A stretch of DNA of 64,000 nt from Sva-07 sp038321235 (GCA_038321235.1 JBBQEU010000001.1:73632-137631); one strand, 5' to 3'. Positions 41,881 through 50,215 are shown, counted from the first letter of the stretch. Numbers and translations: made by a program. The notes: generated from the letters alone by a model not told the origin.

Positions 41881-42357
41881 ATGATCGCAATCGCCCCACT
41901 CGAGTGGCCAGGGATGAATCAGGCCTTCCTGACGGCACTCGTCGCGACGCTCGTGTTGTCGTTCGCGATCATTCCCTACGGTAAGCGTCGTCCGGTCGGA
42001 ACCACCTTCTCGTGGGGCGAGGCGATGCTCGCCTCGACGTATCTGTTCGGCGTGCTGTTCCTGGCCTTCGGCATCTTGCCCCACCAGTTCATCGACCACG
42101 CCGACAAGGACCTGGGCTGGTCGAAGGACAAACTCATCTTCGGCCCCTTCGGCATCTTGAAGCCCCAGTCGGCCGGCGGCTGGAACCCGATCACGCTCCA
42201 GTACGAAGCCCTGCGCGACATCGTCGTCGTGGTGCTCCACGCCGTGCTGTTCGCCATGTACGTCTTCATCGCCGTCTGGTGGCAGAAGCGTGGCGACGTC
42301 AAGCCGAAGGAACTCCCTGTGTCCACCTACGGTCGTCCCCTCGTGAGGAAGGCGTGA
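41881..42357 (+). CDS. Small membrane protein opening the bc complex operon, function unknown
   Basis: A 158-residue protein with about three transmembrane helices (about 13-32, 45-66, 107-130) and a loop HQFIDHADKDLGW between the second and third. It has no CxxC or heme motif. It is the first gene of the respiratory operon, with the ferredoxin gene only three bases downstream, so it may be a membrane anchor or accessory subunit of the cytochrome b complex. I recognise no family. ATG 41881 is the first start that does not lengthen the protein with non-hydrophobic sequence. Confidence 0.75.
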   Translation: MIAIAPLEWPGMNQAFLTALVATLVLSFAIIPYGKRRPVGTTFSWGEAMLASTYLFGVLFLAFGILPHQFIDHADKDLGWSKDKLIFGPFGILKPQSAGGWNPITLQYEALRDIVVVVLHAVLFAMYVFIAVWWQKRGDVKPKELPVSTYGRPLVRKA

Positions 42358-42360
42358 CCG

Positions 42361-42774
42361 ATGGCGAGGACTGATGCCAACCCACCGATGATGCCGTACA
42401 CCGACGCGTACACGTTGGTGGAAGTCGACGCGGACTACCTGTCCAAGGCCGTCAAGCCGAAGCAGTTCATCCACATCGACCAGAGCGAGTGCATTGCATG
42501 CGAGGGGTGCGTCGACATCTGCCCGTGGAAGTGCATCCACATGGTGTCGGTCGATGCGGTCGTCGAGGCCGATGGCACCGAGCAGCCGGGAACCGATCCC
42601 TCTGATGCGTTCATGTTCACCATCGACGACGACATCTGCACCCGATGCGCGCTGTGCGTCGACCGATGTCCCACCGGCGTCATCATCCTCGGCAAGGTGG
42701 GCACCGCCACCGCCGCCGGCAACTCCCACGTCCGCACCAACAACCACGGCTACGGCTACGGCATGAGGCTCTGA
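42361..42774 (+). CDS. Two-cluster 2[4Fe-4S] ferredoxin of the bc operon
   Basis: A 137-residue protein. Cysteines 44, 47, 50 and 54 and cysteines 93, 96, 99 and 103 form two CxxCxxCxxxC sites, separated by an unusually long acidic insertion (about 60-90). An extra Cys58 follows the first site. The C-terminus is rich in Gly, Tyr and His. It lies between the small membrane protein and cytochrome b, which is not a normal place for a ferredoxin in bc1 or b6f operons. It may pass electrons to or from the complex or to complex I. Confidence 0.88.
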   Translation: MARTDANPPMMPYTDAYTLVEVDADYLSKAVKPKQFIHIDQSECIACEGCVDICPWKCIHMVSVDAVVEADGTEQPGTDPSDAFMFTIDDDICTRCALCVDRCPTGVIILGKVGTATAAGNSHVRTNNHGYGYGMRL

Positions 42775-42779
42775 GAATC

Positions 42780-43565
42780 ATGGCAAAGATCATCGACGAC
42801 AAACCCCGCCCCACCGTCAAGGACCGTGTGAACACCACGGTCGGCTCGGTGCAGGGCAGCCAAGCCTGGAGTTCGATCTTCCGGCCCGGCTCGATCTTCC
42901 GCAAGGGCTACACCGACAGCCCGCGTAACCGCAGCTACGTCATCATGAACTCGGTGCTGTACCACCTGCACCCGGTGAAGGTGAAGCGTCACGCGGTCAA
43001 GGTCAGCTACACACTCTGCCTCGGCGGGCTGAGCTTCTTCTTGTTCATCCTGCTCACGGTCACCGGCATCTTCCTGATGTTCTTCTACCGCCCCGAGGCA
43101 ACGGCGGCGTGGAACGACATCCAGAACCTGCAGACCTCGGTGACGTTCGGGTTGCTGGTTCGCAACATGCACCGATGGGGCGCTCACCTGATGGTGCTCA
43201 CCGTGTTCTTGCACATGGCCCGCGTCTTCTATCACGGCGCATACAAGGCGCCACGCGAGTTCAACTGGGTGATCGGCGTCATCCTGCTCACCCTCACACT
43301 GCTGCTGTCGTTCACCGGCTATCTGTTGCCGTGGGACCAGTTGGCGCTGTGGGCGGTCACCGTGGGCACGAACATGATGGGCTACACCCCGGTGTTCGGT
43401 GAGGAGGTCCGATTCGTCTTGCTCGGCGGCGCCGAGATCGGCTCGGAAACCCTCCTACGATGGTATGTGTTGCACGTGTTGTTCCTGCCGTTCGTGATCG
43501 TGATCTTCATGGCGATCCACTTCTGGCGAGTCCGCAAGGACGGCGGAATTTCGGGTCCGTTGTGA
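42780..43565 (+). CDS. Cytochrome b, b6-type N-terminal half with heme c_n cysteine
   Basis: A 261-residue protein equal to the four-helix b6 half of cytochrome b, not the fused actinobacterial QcrB. Heme b ligands are His131/His145 (MHRWGAHLMVLTVFLHMAR) and His232/His247. The 15-residue helix-D spacing is the b6 value (14 in bc1). Cys80 in YTLCLGGLS aligns with Cys35 of cytochrome b6, which binds heme c_n covalently. All five residues keep the same offset (45) from cytochrome b6 numbering as I recall it. The ending RKDGGISGPL is also b6-like. The role is quinol oxidation and reduction across the membrane. ATG 42780 lies five bases after the ferredoxin stop. Confidence 0.93.
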   Translation: MAKIIDDKPRPTVKDRVNTTVGSVQGSQAWSSIFRPGSIFRKGYTDSPRNRSYVIMNSVLYHLHPVKVKRHAVKVSYTLCLGGLSFFLFILLTVTGIFLMFFYRPEATAAWNDIQNLQTSVTFGLLVRNMHRWGAHLMVLTVFLHMARVFYHGAYKAPREFNWVIGVILLTLTLLLSFTGYLLPWDQLALWAVTVGTNMMGYTPVFGEEVRFVLLGGAEIGSETLLRWYVLHVLFLPFVIVIFMAIHFWRVRKDGGISGPL

Positions 43566-43598
43566 TTCGCCCTGTTGACTGGAGCATGAGGTAACCCC

Positions 43599-44393
43599 AT
43601 GACCGAGATCCCAGAGCATCTCCTCAAGCGAGCGCAGGCCGCACGCGAGAAGTCGGCCGACGAGACATCTGTCGCCGCGTCCGAGCCTGCGGCTGCCGCC
43701 GAGCAAGCCGCCCCTGCCGATTCGCGCATCCCCGAGGCCCTCCTACAGCGCAGCAAGGCAGCCAAAGCCGCCAAGGCCGGTGGGACCGCCGACGAGGCAC
43801 CGGCGGGCGGCGGAGGCGTTGCCTTGGCCGAGAAGGTCGGCGCGGTCGTTGCCGCACCCGCAGCCGGTGGCGGCGTGCCGGTCGGTGCCGGCCCGGGCGG
43901 TCACACCCAGCGCCTGCTCACCGTGGTCAAGTCCGGTTCGATCCAGGACGTCAAGGCCACGCCGGTCGACAAGGTCCACACCTGGCCGCACCTGCTGGCC
44001 GCCGAGTTCGTCGCGTCGCTCGCGATGACGGTGTTCGTGTTCATCTTCTCGATCTTCGTACATGCTCCCCTGCTGCAGCTCGCCAACACCAACCAGACAC
44101 CGAACCCGTCGAAGGCGCCCTGGTACTTCCTGGGTCTGCAGGAGCTGCTCACCTACTTCCACCCCATGGTGGCGGGTGTCACGTTGCCCGGTGTGGGCTT
44201 GATCGCTCTGGTCCTGGCACCATTCCTCGACAGGAATCCGTCGAACAAGCCAGAGGATCGCAAGTTCATGACCGGTCTGATGACTGTTCATCTCATGTTC
44301 TGGGCGGTGCTCGTACTGATCGGTTCGTTCTTCCGAGGCCCTGGTTTCAACTTCGTCCTACCGTGGGTCGAAGGCCTGTTCTTCGAATTGTGA
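43599..44393 (+). CDS. Cytochrome b subunit-IV-like protein with N-terminal TEIPEHLLKR tag
   Basis: A 264-residue protein. Residues about 130-264 form the C-terminal cytochrome b part with three transmembrane helices. The Qo-site motif is KAPWYFLGLQELL, so the usual PEWY glutamate is replaced by Ala173. The first 105 residues are a low-complexity Ala/Gly cytoplasmic extension that contains TEIPEHLLKR (2-11) and a related second unit, RIPEALLQRSK (43-53). The same tag begins the cytochrome c at 40793-41650. Such an extension is not part of ordinary subunit IV proteins. ATG 43599 has a GAGGT ribosome binding site. Confidence 0.9.
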   Translation: MTEIPEHLLKRAQAAREKSADETSVAASEPAAAAEQAAPADSRIPEALLQRSKAAKAAKAGGTADEAPAGGGGVALAEKVGAVVAAPAAGGGVPVGAGPGGHTQRLLTVVKSGSIQDVKATPVDKVHTWPHLLAAEFVASLAMTVFVFIFSIFVHAPLLQLANTNQTPNPSKAPWYFLGLQELLTYFHPMVAGVTLPGVGLIALVLAPFLDRNPSNKPEDRKFMTGLMTVHLMFWAVLVLIGSFFRGPGFNFVLPWVEGLFFEL

Positions 44394-44418
44394 GATTGCG
44401 AAAGGAGACCCCCCAGTC

Positions 44419-45282
44419 ATGAGTACTGCAGCAATCATCGCCATTGCCATCGGAGTCGTCGTCGTTCTCGGCGCGATCTCCTTCTTCACGCTTGCTCGCC
44501 GCAGCGACGTCAGAGGTGCCGGAGCGCTCTCGGGCGAGACGGTCCAGCGCGACAAGTCTGCGCGAAAGAGCGCCGAACCCGTCGCCACGCAGACCACCGC
44601 GGCCGACGTCGAAGCGGCAGGTGTTGCATCACGCAGCACCGAGGTCGTCCCGGCGACAACGCCGGAGATCGTCACCTGGACCCCACCCGACCCCGATGTC
44701 ATCGGTGTCACGCGCCGTCAGTTCTTCAACCGTGCGACCGTGTCGCTGATGAGCGTCAGCCTCGCCGGCTTCGCTGCTGCGGCGTTCGTTGCATTCCTGT
44801 GGCCGAGCGGCACCGGCGGTTTCGGTGGCGCCGTCACCGTTGGCAAGATCGGCAACATCAAGGACGGCATCAAGCAGGGCGGCGGATTCTTCTACGCCGC
44901 CGAGGCCCGCTCGTGGATCACCGAGTACCCAGCCGAGTCGGTCCCCCTCGCCGAGATCGTGTACCCCGAGAGCCTCCTCGTGACGATGCGAGAGGGCCTC
45001 GTCATCCTCAGCCAGAAGTGCCCGCACCTCGGTTGCCGCGTCCCCGAGTGCGCAACCAGCCAGTGGTTCGAGTGCCAGTGCCATGGCTCGCAGTACAACC
45101 GTGCGGGGGAGAAGAAGGCCGGCCCGGCACCACGAGGCATGGACCGCCACCCCGCGACCATCGCGGCGAACGGTGATGTCACCGTCGACACCGGCACCAC
45201 CATCCCGGGCCCGGCGATCGGTGTCAACACCACTGGCCAAGAGGCCGAAGGCCCGCACTGCACCGGCGGTGGGGAGCACTGA
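44419..45282 (+). CDS. Rieske [2Fe-2S] protein
   Basis: A 287-residue protein that takes an electron from quinol at the Qo site. Box I CPHLGC (Cys201, His203) and box II CQCHGS (Cys219, His222) give the cluster ligands; Cys206 and Cys221 form the structural disulfide. Residues 99-125 (TRRQFFNR plus a hydrophobic helix) look like a Tat signal-anchor, and a separate N-terminal helix (about 3-25) precedes it, so there are two membrane spans. An Ala/Thr linker lies between them. A strong AAAGGAG lies before the ATG. The stop overlaps the next start by one base. Confidence 0.94.
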   Translation: MSTAAIIAIAIGVVVVLGAISFFTLARRSDVRGAGALSGETVQRDKSARKSAEPVATQTTAADVEAAGVASRSTEVVPATTPEIVTWTPPDPDVIGVTRRQFFNRATVSLMSVSLAGFAAAAFVAFLWPSGTGGFGGAVTVGKIGNIKDGIKQGGGFFYAAEARSWITEYPAESVPLAEIVYPESLLVTMREGLVILSQKCPHLGCRVPECATSQWFECQCHGSQYNRAGEKKAGPAPRGMDRHPATIAANGDVTVDTGTTIPGPAIGVNTTGQEAEGPHCTGGGEH

Positions 45283-46352
45283 TGTCGCCACTACTCGGCT
45301 TGACCACGACCACCATCGGGGTCATCGGTCTGCTGATCATCAGCGGGGGCTGGATCATCTACGGGCTGTTCAACGTCGTCGCAGGACGGCGCGAGGTCGG
45401 CTCGGAGATCGAACTCGCCGCCAACCGTAAGGAGTACTACGACGACGAGACGCTCGAGGGTCCGCGTCTCGAGCGAGTGCAGCTCCTCGGCGTGATCATG
45501 CTCGGCATCATCGTCGTCGCGTTGCCGCTGTACTGGGTGTTCGAACCCAGTCGGCAGGCCGGTGCCGAAGAGGGTTGGGACAACCGATTCGCCAGTTGGG
45601 GTTCGCAGCTGTTCGCGCCGACCGCCGAGGGCGGCTTCAACTGCGCCGGGTGCCACGGCGGCATGGGAGCCGTCGGCGGCGAAGCCCCCTTCACCATCAC
45701 CGACCCCATCACCCAGGAAGTGCAGGCGGTCAACTGGAAGGCGCCGGCGCTCAACACGGCGCTGTACAAGTTCGACGAGAGCGAGATCCGGTTCATCCTC
45801 AACTACGGCCGTCCGTTCTCGCCGATGTCGCCGTGGGGACTCGTCGGCGGTGGTCCGATGAACACGCAGCAGATCGACAACCTGATCGCGTACATCGAGA
45901 GCATCCAGATCCCGCGTGAGAACTGCGCCGAGGGTGAAGACGACGCTCGCATCTGTGACTCGGGCAACCTTCCTGCCGAGAACCAGGCCGCCATCCAAGC
46001 CGCCGCCGAGCAGGCAGTCGCCAATGGCGACGCCGAGAGCATCGGCCAAGCGCTGTTCAACCTCGATCTCGGCAGTGGTGCATACAGCTGCGCTCGCTGC
46101 CACACGCTCGGCTGGAGCTACGGCCAGCCAGGCGTGTCCGGCCAGGGCGCCTTTGGTTGGAACCTCACCGGCGGCTCGGTCAACTCGCACTTCGCCGACG
46201 ACGAACAGTTGGTGGCGTTCTTGAAGAACGGTTCGGAGTTCGGCAAGCTCTATGGTCTCAACGGCCAGGGAAGCGGCCGGATGCCCGGATTCGGATCGTT
46301 GCTCACCGACGAGCAGATCCGTGAGATCGTCGATTACGTACGGAGCCTGTGA
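45282..46352 (+). CDS. Diheme cytochrome c of the bc complex
   Basis: A 356-residue protein. Two N-terminal transmembrane helices (about 10-33 and 67-86) are followed by two cytochrome c domains with heme sites CAGCH (121-125) and CARCH (270-274). Met-containing segments (GPMNTQQ, GRMPGFGS) may give axial ligands. Diheme c1 subunits occur in actinobacterial bcc complexes (QcrC) and pass electrons straight to the oxidase, but this one has a different topology, with two helices in front. ATG 45282 shares its A with the Rieske stop. Confidence 0.9.
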   Translation: MSPLLGLTTTTIGVIGLLIISGGWIIYGLFNVVAGRREVGSEIELAANRKEYYDDETLEGPRLERVQLLGVIMLGIIVVALPLYWVFEPSRQAGAEEGWDNRFASWGSQLFAPTAEGGFNCAGCHGGMGAVGGEAPFTITDPITQEVQAVNWKAPALNTALYKFDESEIRFILNYGRPFSPMSPWGLVGGGPMNTQQIDNLIAYIESIQIPRENCAEGEDDARICDSGNLPAENQAAIQAAAEQAVANGDAESIGQALFNLDLGSGAYSCARCHTLGWSYGQPGVSGQGAFGWNLTGGSVNSHFADDEQLVAFLKNGSEFGKLYGLNGQGSGRMPGFGSLLTDEQIREIVDYVRSL

Positions 46353-46354
46353 CC

Positions 46355-47230
46355 ATGACGCTGTTGGCAATCGGCTGGGAGCCCGAGCTCCGAGGTCTCC
46401 TCACCGTCATCATCGGTGTCGTCATCCTGTGTGGCAGCATCTACGGCATCATGGCGACCAACATGGGTTCGCGACTCGCGTTCCTCGTGGCCGCCACTGC
46501 GCTCGCCGGTTGGATGATGCTGATGGGCATCGTCTGGATGATCTACGGCATCGGCCTCCGAGGTCCTGACCCCACCTGGCAGCCGGTTCCTGGTGCCGCC
46601 GTCTTGCAGGATGTCGATGCGCTCGGAGCCTCCCGAGTCCTCGACCCGAGCCCGAATGTCCCCGGTGAGGCCACGCCCACCGAGTCGGCCGAGATCGTGC
46701 GCGACACGTTCCTCGACCAGGGCTGGGTCGTGCTCGACAAGGCGTCGCCCGCATTCGGCCAGGCGCAGGCAGCGGCCACCGAACTCCTGGTCGAGGAGGG
46801 CGCCTTCGCCGCTGGCCAGTTCGAGATCGTCGAGGTGTTCGACACCGGTGGCGAGCGATACCCGAAGATCAACGACACGCTCGACTTCATCGCCTTCTTC
46901 CATACGCCACACTTCGTGGTGGCCGAGGCCGCTCCGTTCGTGCCGGTGCGTACCGAACCCGGCCGTGCCCCCGCCCGACCCGAGGTCGACGAGAACCGCC
47001 AGCGCGAGTACGTCTACATGGTCCGCGATCTCGGTGCCCGCCGTCAGCCGCCAGCGGTGCTCGCCATCGGTTCCGGTCTCATCTTCCTCGCGCTGTGCTA
47101 CCTGCTGCACCGTCGTGACCGGGTGCTCAAGGACAACCTCGAGCAGCCGTTGCCGGCGATCGCCGCCGAGCCGCCACCTGACGACGCCACCGCAGACGCC
47201 GAGCAGGAGAAGGTCGGAGCCGGGGTCTGA
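46355..47230 (+). CDS. Membrane protein between the bc complex and nuo genes, function unknown
   Basis: About 291 residues. Two helices near the N-terminus (about 15-36 and 41-68, MMLMGIVWMIYGIGL) and one near the C-terminus (about 233-254) flank a soluble domain (about 75-215) with no heme, Fe-S or nucleotide motif. Its place between cytochrome c and nuoA, two bases before nuoA, suggests a link between the two complexes, as an accessory or assembly factor. ATG 46355, nine bases after GGAG, is preferred over GTG 46349, which overlaps the previous stop. Confidence 0.72.
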   Translation: MTLLAIGWEPELRGLLTVIIGVVILCGSIYGIMATNMGSRLAFLVAATALAGWMMLMGIVWMIYGIGLRGPDPTWQPVPGAAVLQDVDALGASRVLDPSPNVPGEATPTESAEIVRDTFLDQGWVVLDKASPAFGQAQAAATELLVEEGAFAAGQFEIVEVFDTGGERYPKINDTLDFIAFFHTPHFVVAEAAPFVPVRTEPGRAPARPEVDENRQREYVYMVRDLGARRQPPAVLAIGSGLIFLALCYLLHRRDRVLKDNLEQPLPAIAAEPPPDDATADAEQEKVGAGV

Positions 47231-47232
47231 CC

Positions 47233-47724
47233 ATGGGTCAGTACCTCCCCGTCGTCGTCCTCCTGATCCTCGCTGTCATCTTCGGTATCCTCAGCTTCGC
47301 TGCGTCACGGTTGCTGGCGCCGAGACGTCCGTCGGTCGCGAAGGAGGCACCCTACGAGTGTGGAATCGTGCCGACCAGGGAACCCCCCGAACGGTTCCCG
47401 GTCAGCTTCTACATCGTGGCGATGCTCTTCATCATGTTCGACATCGAGATCATCTTCGTCTATCCCTATGCCGTGTCGCATTCGACGTTGGGCGCCTACG
47501 GGTTCTGGGCGATCTTTGCCTTCTCGGTCGTGTTCTTCGCCACGTTCGTGTACGAGGTCGCTCGCGGCGGCCTCGACTGGGGCCCGATCAATCGTTACCG
47601 CAGCATGACTGCCAACGCGGCGATGGTCTCACCCGCACGCACGGCCACGTCAACGGTTCGTCGAGTCGGCACCGAAGGCCGCGAGCCGGCCAGTGACGGC
47701 GCGGCTGCCCAACTGGCGTCCTAG
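47233..47724 (+). CDS. nuoA: NADH-quinone oxidoreductase subunit A
   Basis: A 163-residue membrane subunit of complex I with three helices. It has the conserved loop YECGIVPTREPPERFPVSFY and FDIEIIFVYPYA, where the acidic residues belong to the quinone/proton-coupling region. The C-terminal 40 residues (from about 125) are an extra hydrophilic tail not usual in NuoA. It opens the complex I block, two bases after the preceding membrane protein. Confidence 0.95.
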   Translation: MGQYLPVVVLLILAVIFGILSFAASRLLAPRRPSVAKEAPYECGIVPTREPPERFPVSFYIVAMLFIMFDIEIIFVYPYAVSHSTLGAYGFWAIFAFSVVFFATFVYEVARGGLDWGPINRYRSMTANAAMVSPARTATSTVRRVGTEGREPASDGAAAQLAS

Positions 47725-47769
47725 TCAGTCGTAGTAGCCGTAGTAGTCAGACGTAAAGGAGCCAACACC

Positions 47770-48360
47770 ATGGGCATCGTCAACGATGTGCTCGACGACG
47801 GACTCGGCGGACTGTCGCACAACGTCATCACCGGAAAACTCGAGGACCTGGTCAACTGGTCGCGGTCGCGCTCGTCGTGGCCTGCGTCGTTCGGGCTCGC
47901 TTGCTGCGCCATCGAGATGATGGCCACCGGCGGAGCGCACTACGACATCTCACGCTTCGGCATGGAGGTGTTCCGTGCGTCGCCGCGCCAGGCCGACATC
48001 ATGATCGTCGCTGGTCGCGTCAGCCAGAAGATGGCCCCAGTGCTGCGCCAGGTCTACGACCAGATGATGGAACCGAAGTGGGTCATCTCGATGGGCGTCT
48101 GTGCCTCGTCGGGCGGGATGTTCAACAACTATGCGATCGTGCAGGGCGTCGACCAGATCGTGCCGATCGACGTGTACGCCCCGGGGTGCCCGCCCACCCC
48201 CGAGACGCTGATCCACGCGATCGAGACGCTCCACGGGCTGATCGAGACCAATCAGATCCTCAAGCGTCGCGATGAATCCGGCGCTGGCGCCAACGTCCAT
48301 GTCGAGTACATCGAGCCGGGTGCGTCGGCCACGCCGGTGCTGTTGGGGGCGAAGAAGTGA
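47770..48360 (+). CDS. nuoB: NADH-quinone oxidoreductase subunit B
   Basis: A 196-residue peripheral-arm subunit that carries the terminal cluster N2 next to the quinone site. Ligands are Cys45 and Cys46 (GLACCAIEM), Cys111 (MGVCASSGG) and Cys140 (YAPGCPP). AAGGAG lies upstream of the ATG. The 45-base gap after nuoA contains a short GTAGTAG direct repeat and no other feature. The stop overlaps nuoC as GTGA. Confidence 0.97.
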   Translation: MGIVNDVLDDGLGGLSHNVITGKLEDLVNWSRSRSSWPASFGLACCAIEMMATGGAHYDISRFGMEVFRASPRQADIMIVAGRVSQKMAPVLRQVYDQMMEPKWVISMGVCASSGGMFNNYAIVQGVDQIVPIDVYAPGCPPTPETLIHAIETLHGLIETNQILKRRDESGAGANVHVEYIEPGASATPVLLGAKK

Positions 48361-48848
48361 GCGCCACGGACGAAGAACTCCGAGACGGCCCCGATGAACG
48401 CCGCCAAGGCGCCCCCGATGACGTGCGCCACGTCGCGCGCGACGAGTACCTGGCGACGGTGAAGGCGCTCGCCGACGAGGGCTATGCGATGTGCATCGAT
48501 CTCACGTGCGTCGACTACCTCGAACTGCCCGGCCGTCAACTCCCCGACGACGCCGAGACAGCCCAGCGCTTCGAAGTGGTCGTGAACCTGCTCGACATGC
48601 GTAACCGCCGCCGGCTCCGGTTGCGAGTGCAGGTGCCCGCCGGCGACGCGGTGCTCCCCACGTTGTTCGACGTACATCCCGGCACCGAGGCGATGGAGCG
48701 CGAACTGTTCGACATGTTCGGCATCGAGTTCACCGAGCACCCCGACCTCACCCGCATCCTGATGCCCGAGGATTGGGTCGGCCATCCGCTTCGCAAGGAC
48801 TACGAGATCGGCCGCATCCCGGTGCAGTTCAAGGGAGCGAACACCTGA
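48357..48848 (+). CDS. nuoC: NADH-quinone oxidoreductase subunit C
   Basis: A 163-residue, 30-kDa-type subunit, short for the family. The hallmark is at the C-terminus: ERELFDMFGIEFTEHPDL followed by ILMPEDWVGHPLRKDY. The N-terminus is charged and divergent. GTG 48357 overlaps the nuoB stop, and the stop shares one base with the nuoD ATG. It sits against NuoD in the quinone module. Confidence 0.92.
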   Translation: MSATDEELRDGPDERRQGAPDDVRHVARDEYLATVKALADEGYAMCIDLTCVDYLELPGRQLPDDAETAQRFEVVVNLLDMRNRRRLRLRVQVPAGDAVLPTLFDVHPGTEAMERELFDMFGIEFTEHPDLTRILMPEDWVGHPLRKDYEIGRIPVQFKGANT

Positions 48849-50215
48849 TGAGTGACACCAAGATCCCAGTTGCCACCACCGACTTCTACGAGCGTTCCGT
48901 CGCCGGCACCGACGAGGGCGAACAGCAACTGCGCCCGCGCAGCGAACTCACCGCGAAGGAGTTGATGCGCGAGGTCGGTGCGGTGCTACGGATGTCCGAA
49001 GCCGAGGTCGCCAAGCTCGGCGATCTCCCCGACGATCCCGACGAGGATCAGACGATGATCATCAACATGGGCCCCCAGCACCCGTCGACCCACGGCGTGC
49101 TGCGGCTGATGCTGGAACTCCAGGGCGAAACGGTGCTTCGCTGCAAGCCGATCATCGGCTACCTGCACACCGGCATGGAGAAGACCGGCGAGCAGCTCAC
49201 CTATGCGCAAGGCGGCACCAACGTCACGCGCATGGACTACCTGAGCCCGATTGCCAACGAACTCGTCTTTGCAATGACCACCGAGAAGCTGCTCGGCATC
49301 GGCGACGACATCCCCGAACGCGCCGTGTGGATCCGCATGCTGATGGCCGAGATGAGCCGCATGGCCAGCCATCTGCTGTTCATGGCCACCAACGGCATGG
49401 ACCTCGGTGCGGTGTCGATGATGATCTACGGCTGGCGCGAACGCGAAGAGGTGTTGCGGTTCTTCCAGGAGGTCACCGGCCTACGGATGAACCACAACTA
49501 CATCCGCCCCGGCGGCGTTGCTGCCGACCGGCCCGCCGGATGGCGCGACGGCGTGCTGTCGATCCTCGACATGCTGCCCGACCGGCTCGACGAGTACGAC
49601 ATCTTGATGACCGGCCAGCCGATCTGGCGCGAGCGGCTCCAGGGTGTCGGCGTGATCACGCCGCAGGAAGCCCAAGCGCTCGGGGCCACCGGCCCGATCC
49701 TGCGTTCGACCGGCGTCGAGTGGGACCTGCGACGAGACCAGCCGTACATGCACTACGACCAGATGGACTTCGACGTGATCGTCGGGTCGTACGGTGACGC
49801 ATTCGACCGTTACGCGATCCGCCTCGCCGAGATCCGCGAGTCGATGAAGATCGTTCGCCAGATCCTCGACCACATGCCTGAAGGTGACTACCGCATCCAG
49901 GACAAGAAGGTGACCCCGCCGCCGCGGGCGCGCATCGACGAATCGATGGAAGCGCTCATCCACCACTTCAAGATCTTCACCGAAGGCTTCAAGGTGCCCG
50001 AGGGCGAGGCCTACGTCGGCGTCGAAGGTCCACGTGGTGAGATCGGTTGCTACATCGTCAGCGACGGTTCGGCCAACCCGTACCGCTTGCACATGCGTGA
50101 ACCGAGCTTCGTGAACATCCAGTGCCTGCCGCACATGATGCGCGGCGGATTGGTTGCGGATGCGGTGGCTGTGATCAGTAGCGTCGACCCGGTGCTCGGA
50201 GGAGTGGACAGGTGA
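48848..50215 (+). CDS. nuoD: NADH-quinone oxidoreductase subunit D
   Basis: A 455-residue, 49-kDa-type subunit that forms the quinone cavity with NuoB. GPQHPSTHGVLRL contains the conserved quinone-site histidines, and the C-terminal GGVDR end is typical. The first 60 residues are an N-terminal extension compared with the shortest homologues. ATG 48848 shares its A with the nuoC stop; the stop overlaps nuoE as GTGA. Confidence 0.97.
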   Translation: MSDTKIPVATTDFYERSVAGTDEGEQQLRPRSELTAKELMREVGAVLRMSEAEVAKLGDLPDDPDEDQTMIINMGPQHPSTHGVLRLMLELQGETVLRCKPIIGYLHTGMEKTGEQLTYAQGGTNVTRMDYLSPIANELVFAMTTEKLLGIGDDIPERAVWIRMLMAEMSRMASHLLFMATNGMDLGAVSMMIYGWREREEVLRFFQEVTGLRMNHNYIRPGGVAADRPAGWRDGVLSILDMLPDRLDEYDILMTGQPIWRERLQGVGVITPQEAQALGATGPILRSTGVEWDLRRDQPYMHYDQMDFDVIVGSYGDAFDRYAIRLAEIRESMKIVRQILDHMPEGDYRIQDKKVTPPPRARIDESMEALIHHFKIFTEGFKVPEGEAYVGVEGPRGEIGCYIVSDGSANPYRLHMREPSFVNIQCLPHMMRGGLVADAVAVISSVDPVLGGVDR

